From Enterobacter huaxiensis (GTDB taxonomy: Bacteria > Pseudomonadota > Gammaproteobacteria > Enterobacterales > Enterobacteriaceae), in NCBI RefSeq assembly GCF_003594935.2, contig NZ_CP043342.1, positions 4,650,001 through 4,714,000 on the forward strand: a DNA stretch of 64,000 nt, written 5' to 3'. The notes beneath the pieces are model-generated. The model had not been told where the DNA came from. It saw nothing but the letters and a program-made list of their open reading frames with translations, and made no database searches. Below, one piece after another: positions 63,720 through 64,000 of the stretch (positions are counted from its first letter, which is position 1; every line of letters begins with the position of its first letter). A program made the translations under genes and the position numbers.

Positions 63720-64000
<281 letters not shown>

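Overview
The window comes from a chromosome of the order Enterobacterales, most likely Enterobacter or a close relative (inference). Most genes are near-identical in length and sequence to E. coli genes. The yia (L-ascorbate/L-lyxose) operon, however, carries the X1-X2 gene pair known from Klebsiella instead of the yiaMNO transporter of E. coli. No phage, insertion sequence, integrase or CRISPR array was seen.

Layout. (1) 1-7770: end of the xylose transporter (xylG partial, xylH), xylR, bax, malS, avtA. (2) 7775-20289: ysaA and yiaJ on the minus strand, then the plus-strand operon yiaK-yiaL-X1-X2-lyxK-sgbH-sgbU-sgbE, which takes 2,3-diketo-L-gulonate/3-keto-L-gulonate down to D-xylulose-5-P; then yiaT, yiaU and aldB. 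(3) 20455-26855: a ROK sugar kinase where E. coli has yiaY, selB-selA, yibF, yibH-yibI. (4) 26856-31691: mannitol operon mtlADR behind four CRP-type sites, then yibL. (5) 31743-42887: an accessory, visibly A+T-richer island between yibL and lldP. It holds two small lipoproteins, two copies of a membrane-bound ToxR/MarT-like regulator plus FidL-like partner, a degenerate tandem-HD (HD-GYP-like) protein with a coupled 30-residue membrane microprotein, a short pilin-like protein, an SMR-like protein lacking its essential glutamate with a second four-helix protein, and a chaperone-pilin-usher-tip fimbrial operon. (6) 43329-47489: lldPRD (L-lactate use) and trmL. (7) 47527-59811: ilvC/ilvY, the attenuator-controlled ilvLXGMEDA operon (ilvG intact), comM, maoP, hdfR. 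(8) 59876-64000: a minus-strand rRNA operon read right to left: 16S (partial), tRNA-Ile, tRNA-Ala, 23S, 5S, tRNA-Asp, tRNA-Trp.

Two large-scale features stand out. In E. coli trmL is followed by cysE, about 180 kb away from ilvC (from memory). Here trmL meets ilvC end to end, and the ilvC-to-rRNA block is inverted relative to the xyl-lld block, so an inversion or translocation end lies at about 47,490-47,526. The rRNA operon also has an Ile-Ala spacer, where the E. coli operon with the same flanking genes (rrnC) has tRNA-Glu.

The best candidate for an undescribed system is the 31.7-42.9 kb island. Two membrane regulators with the same four-cysteine periplasmic pattern, each translationally coupled to a two-cysteine partner, flank a degenerate c-di-GMP-type protein and sit beside a fimbrial operon.
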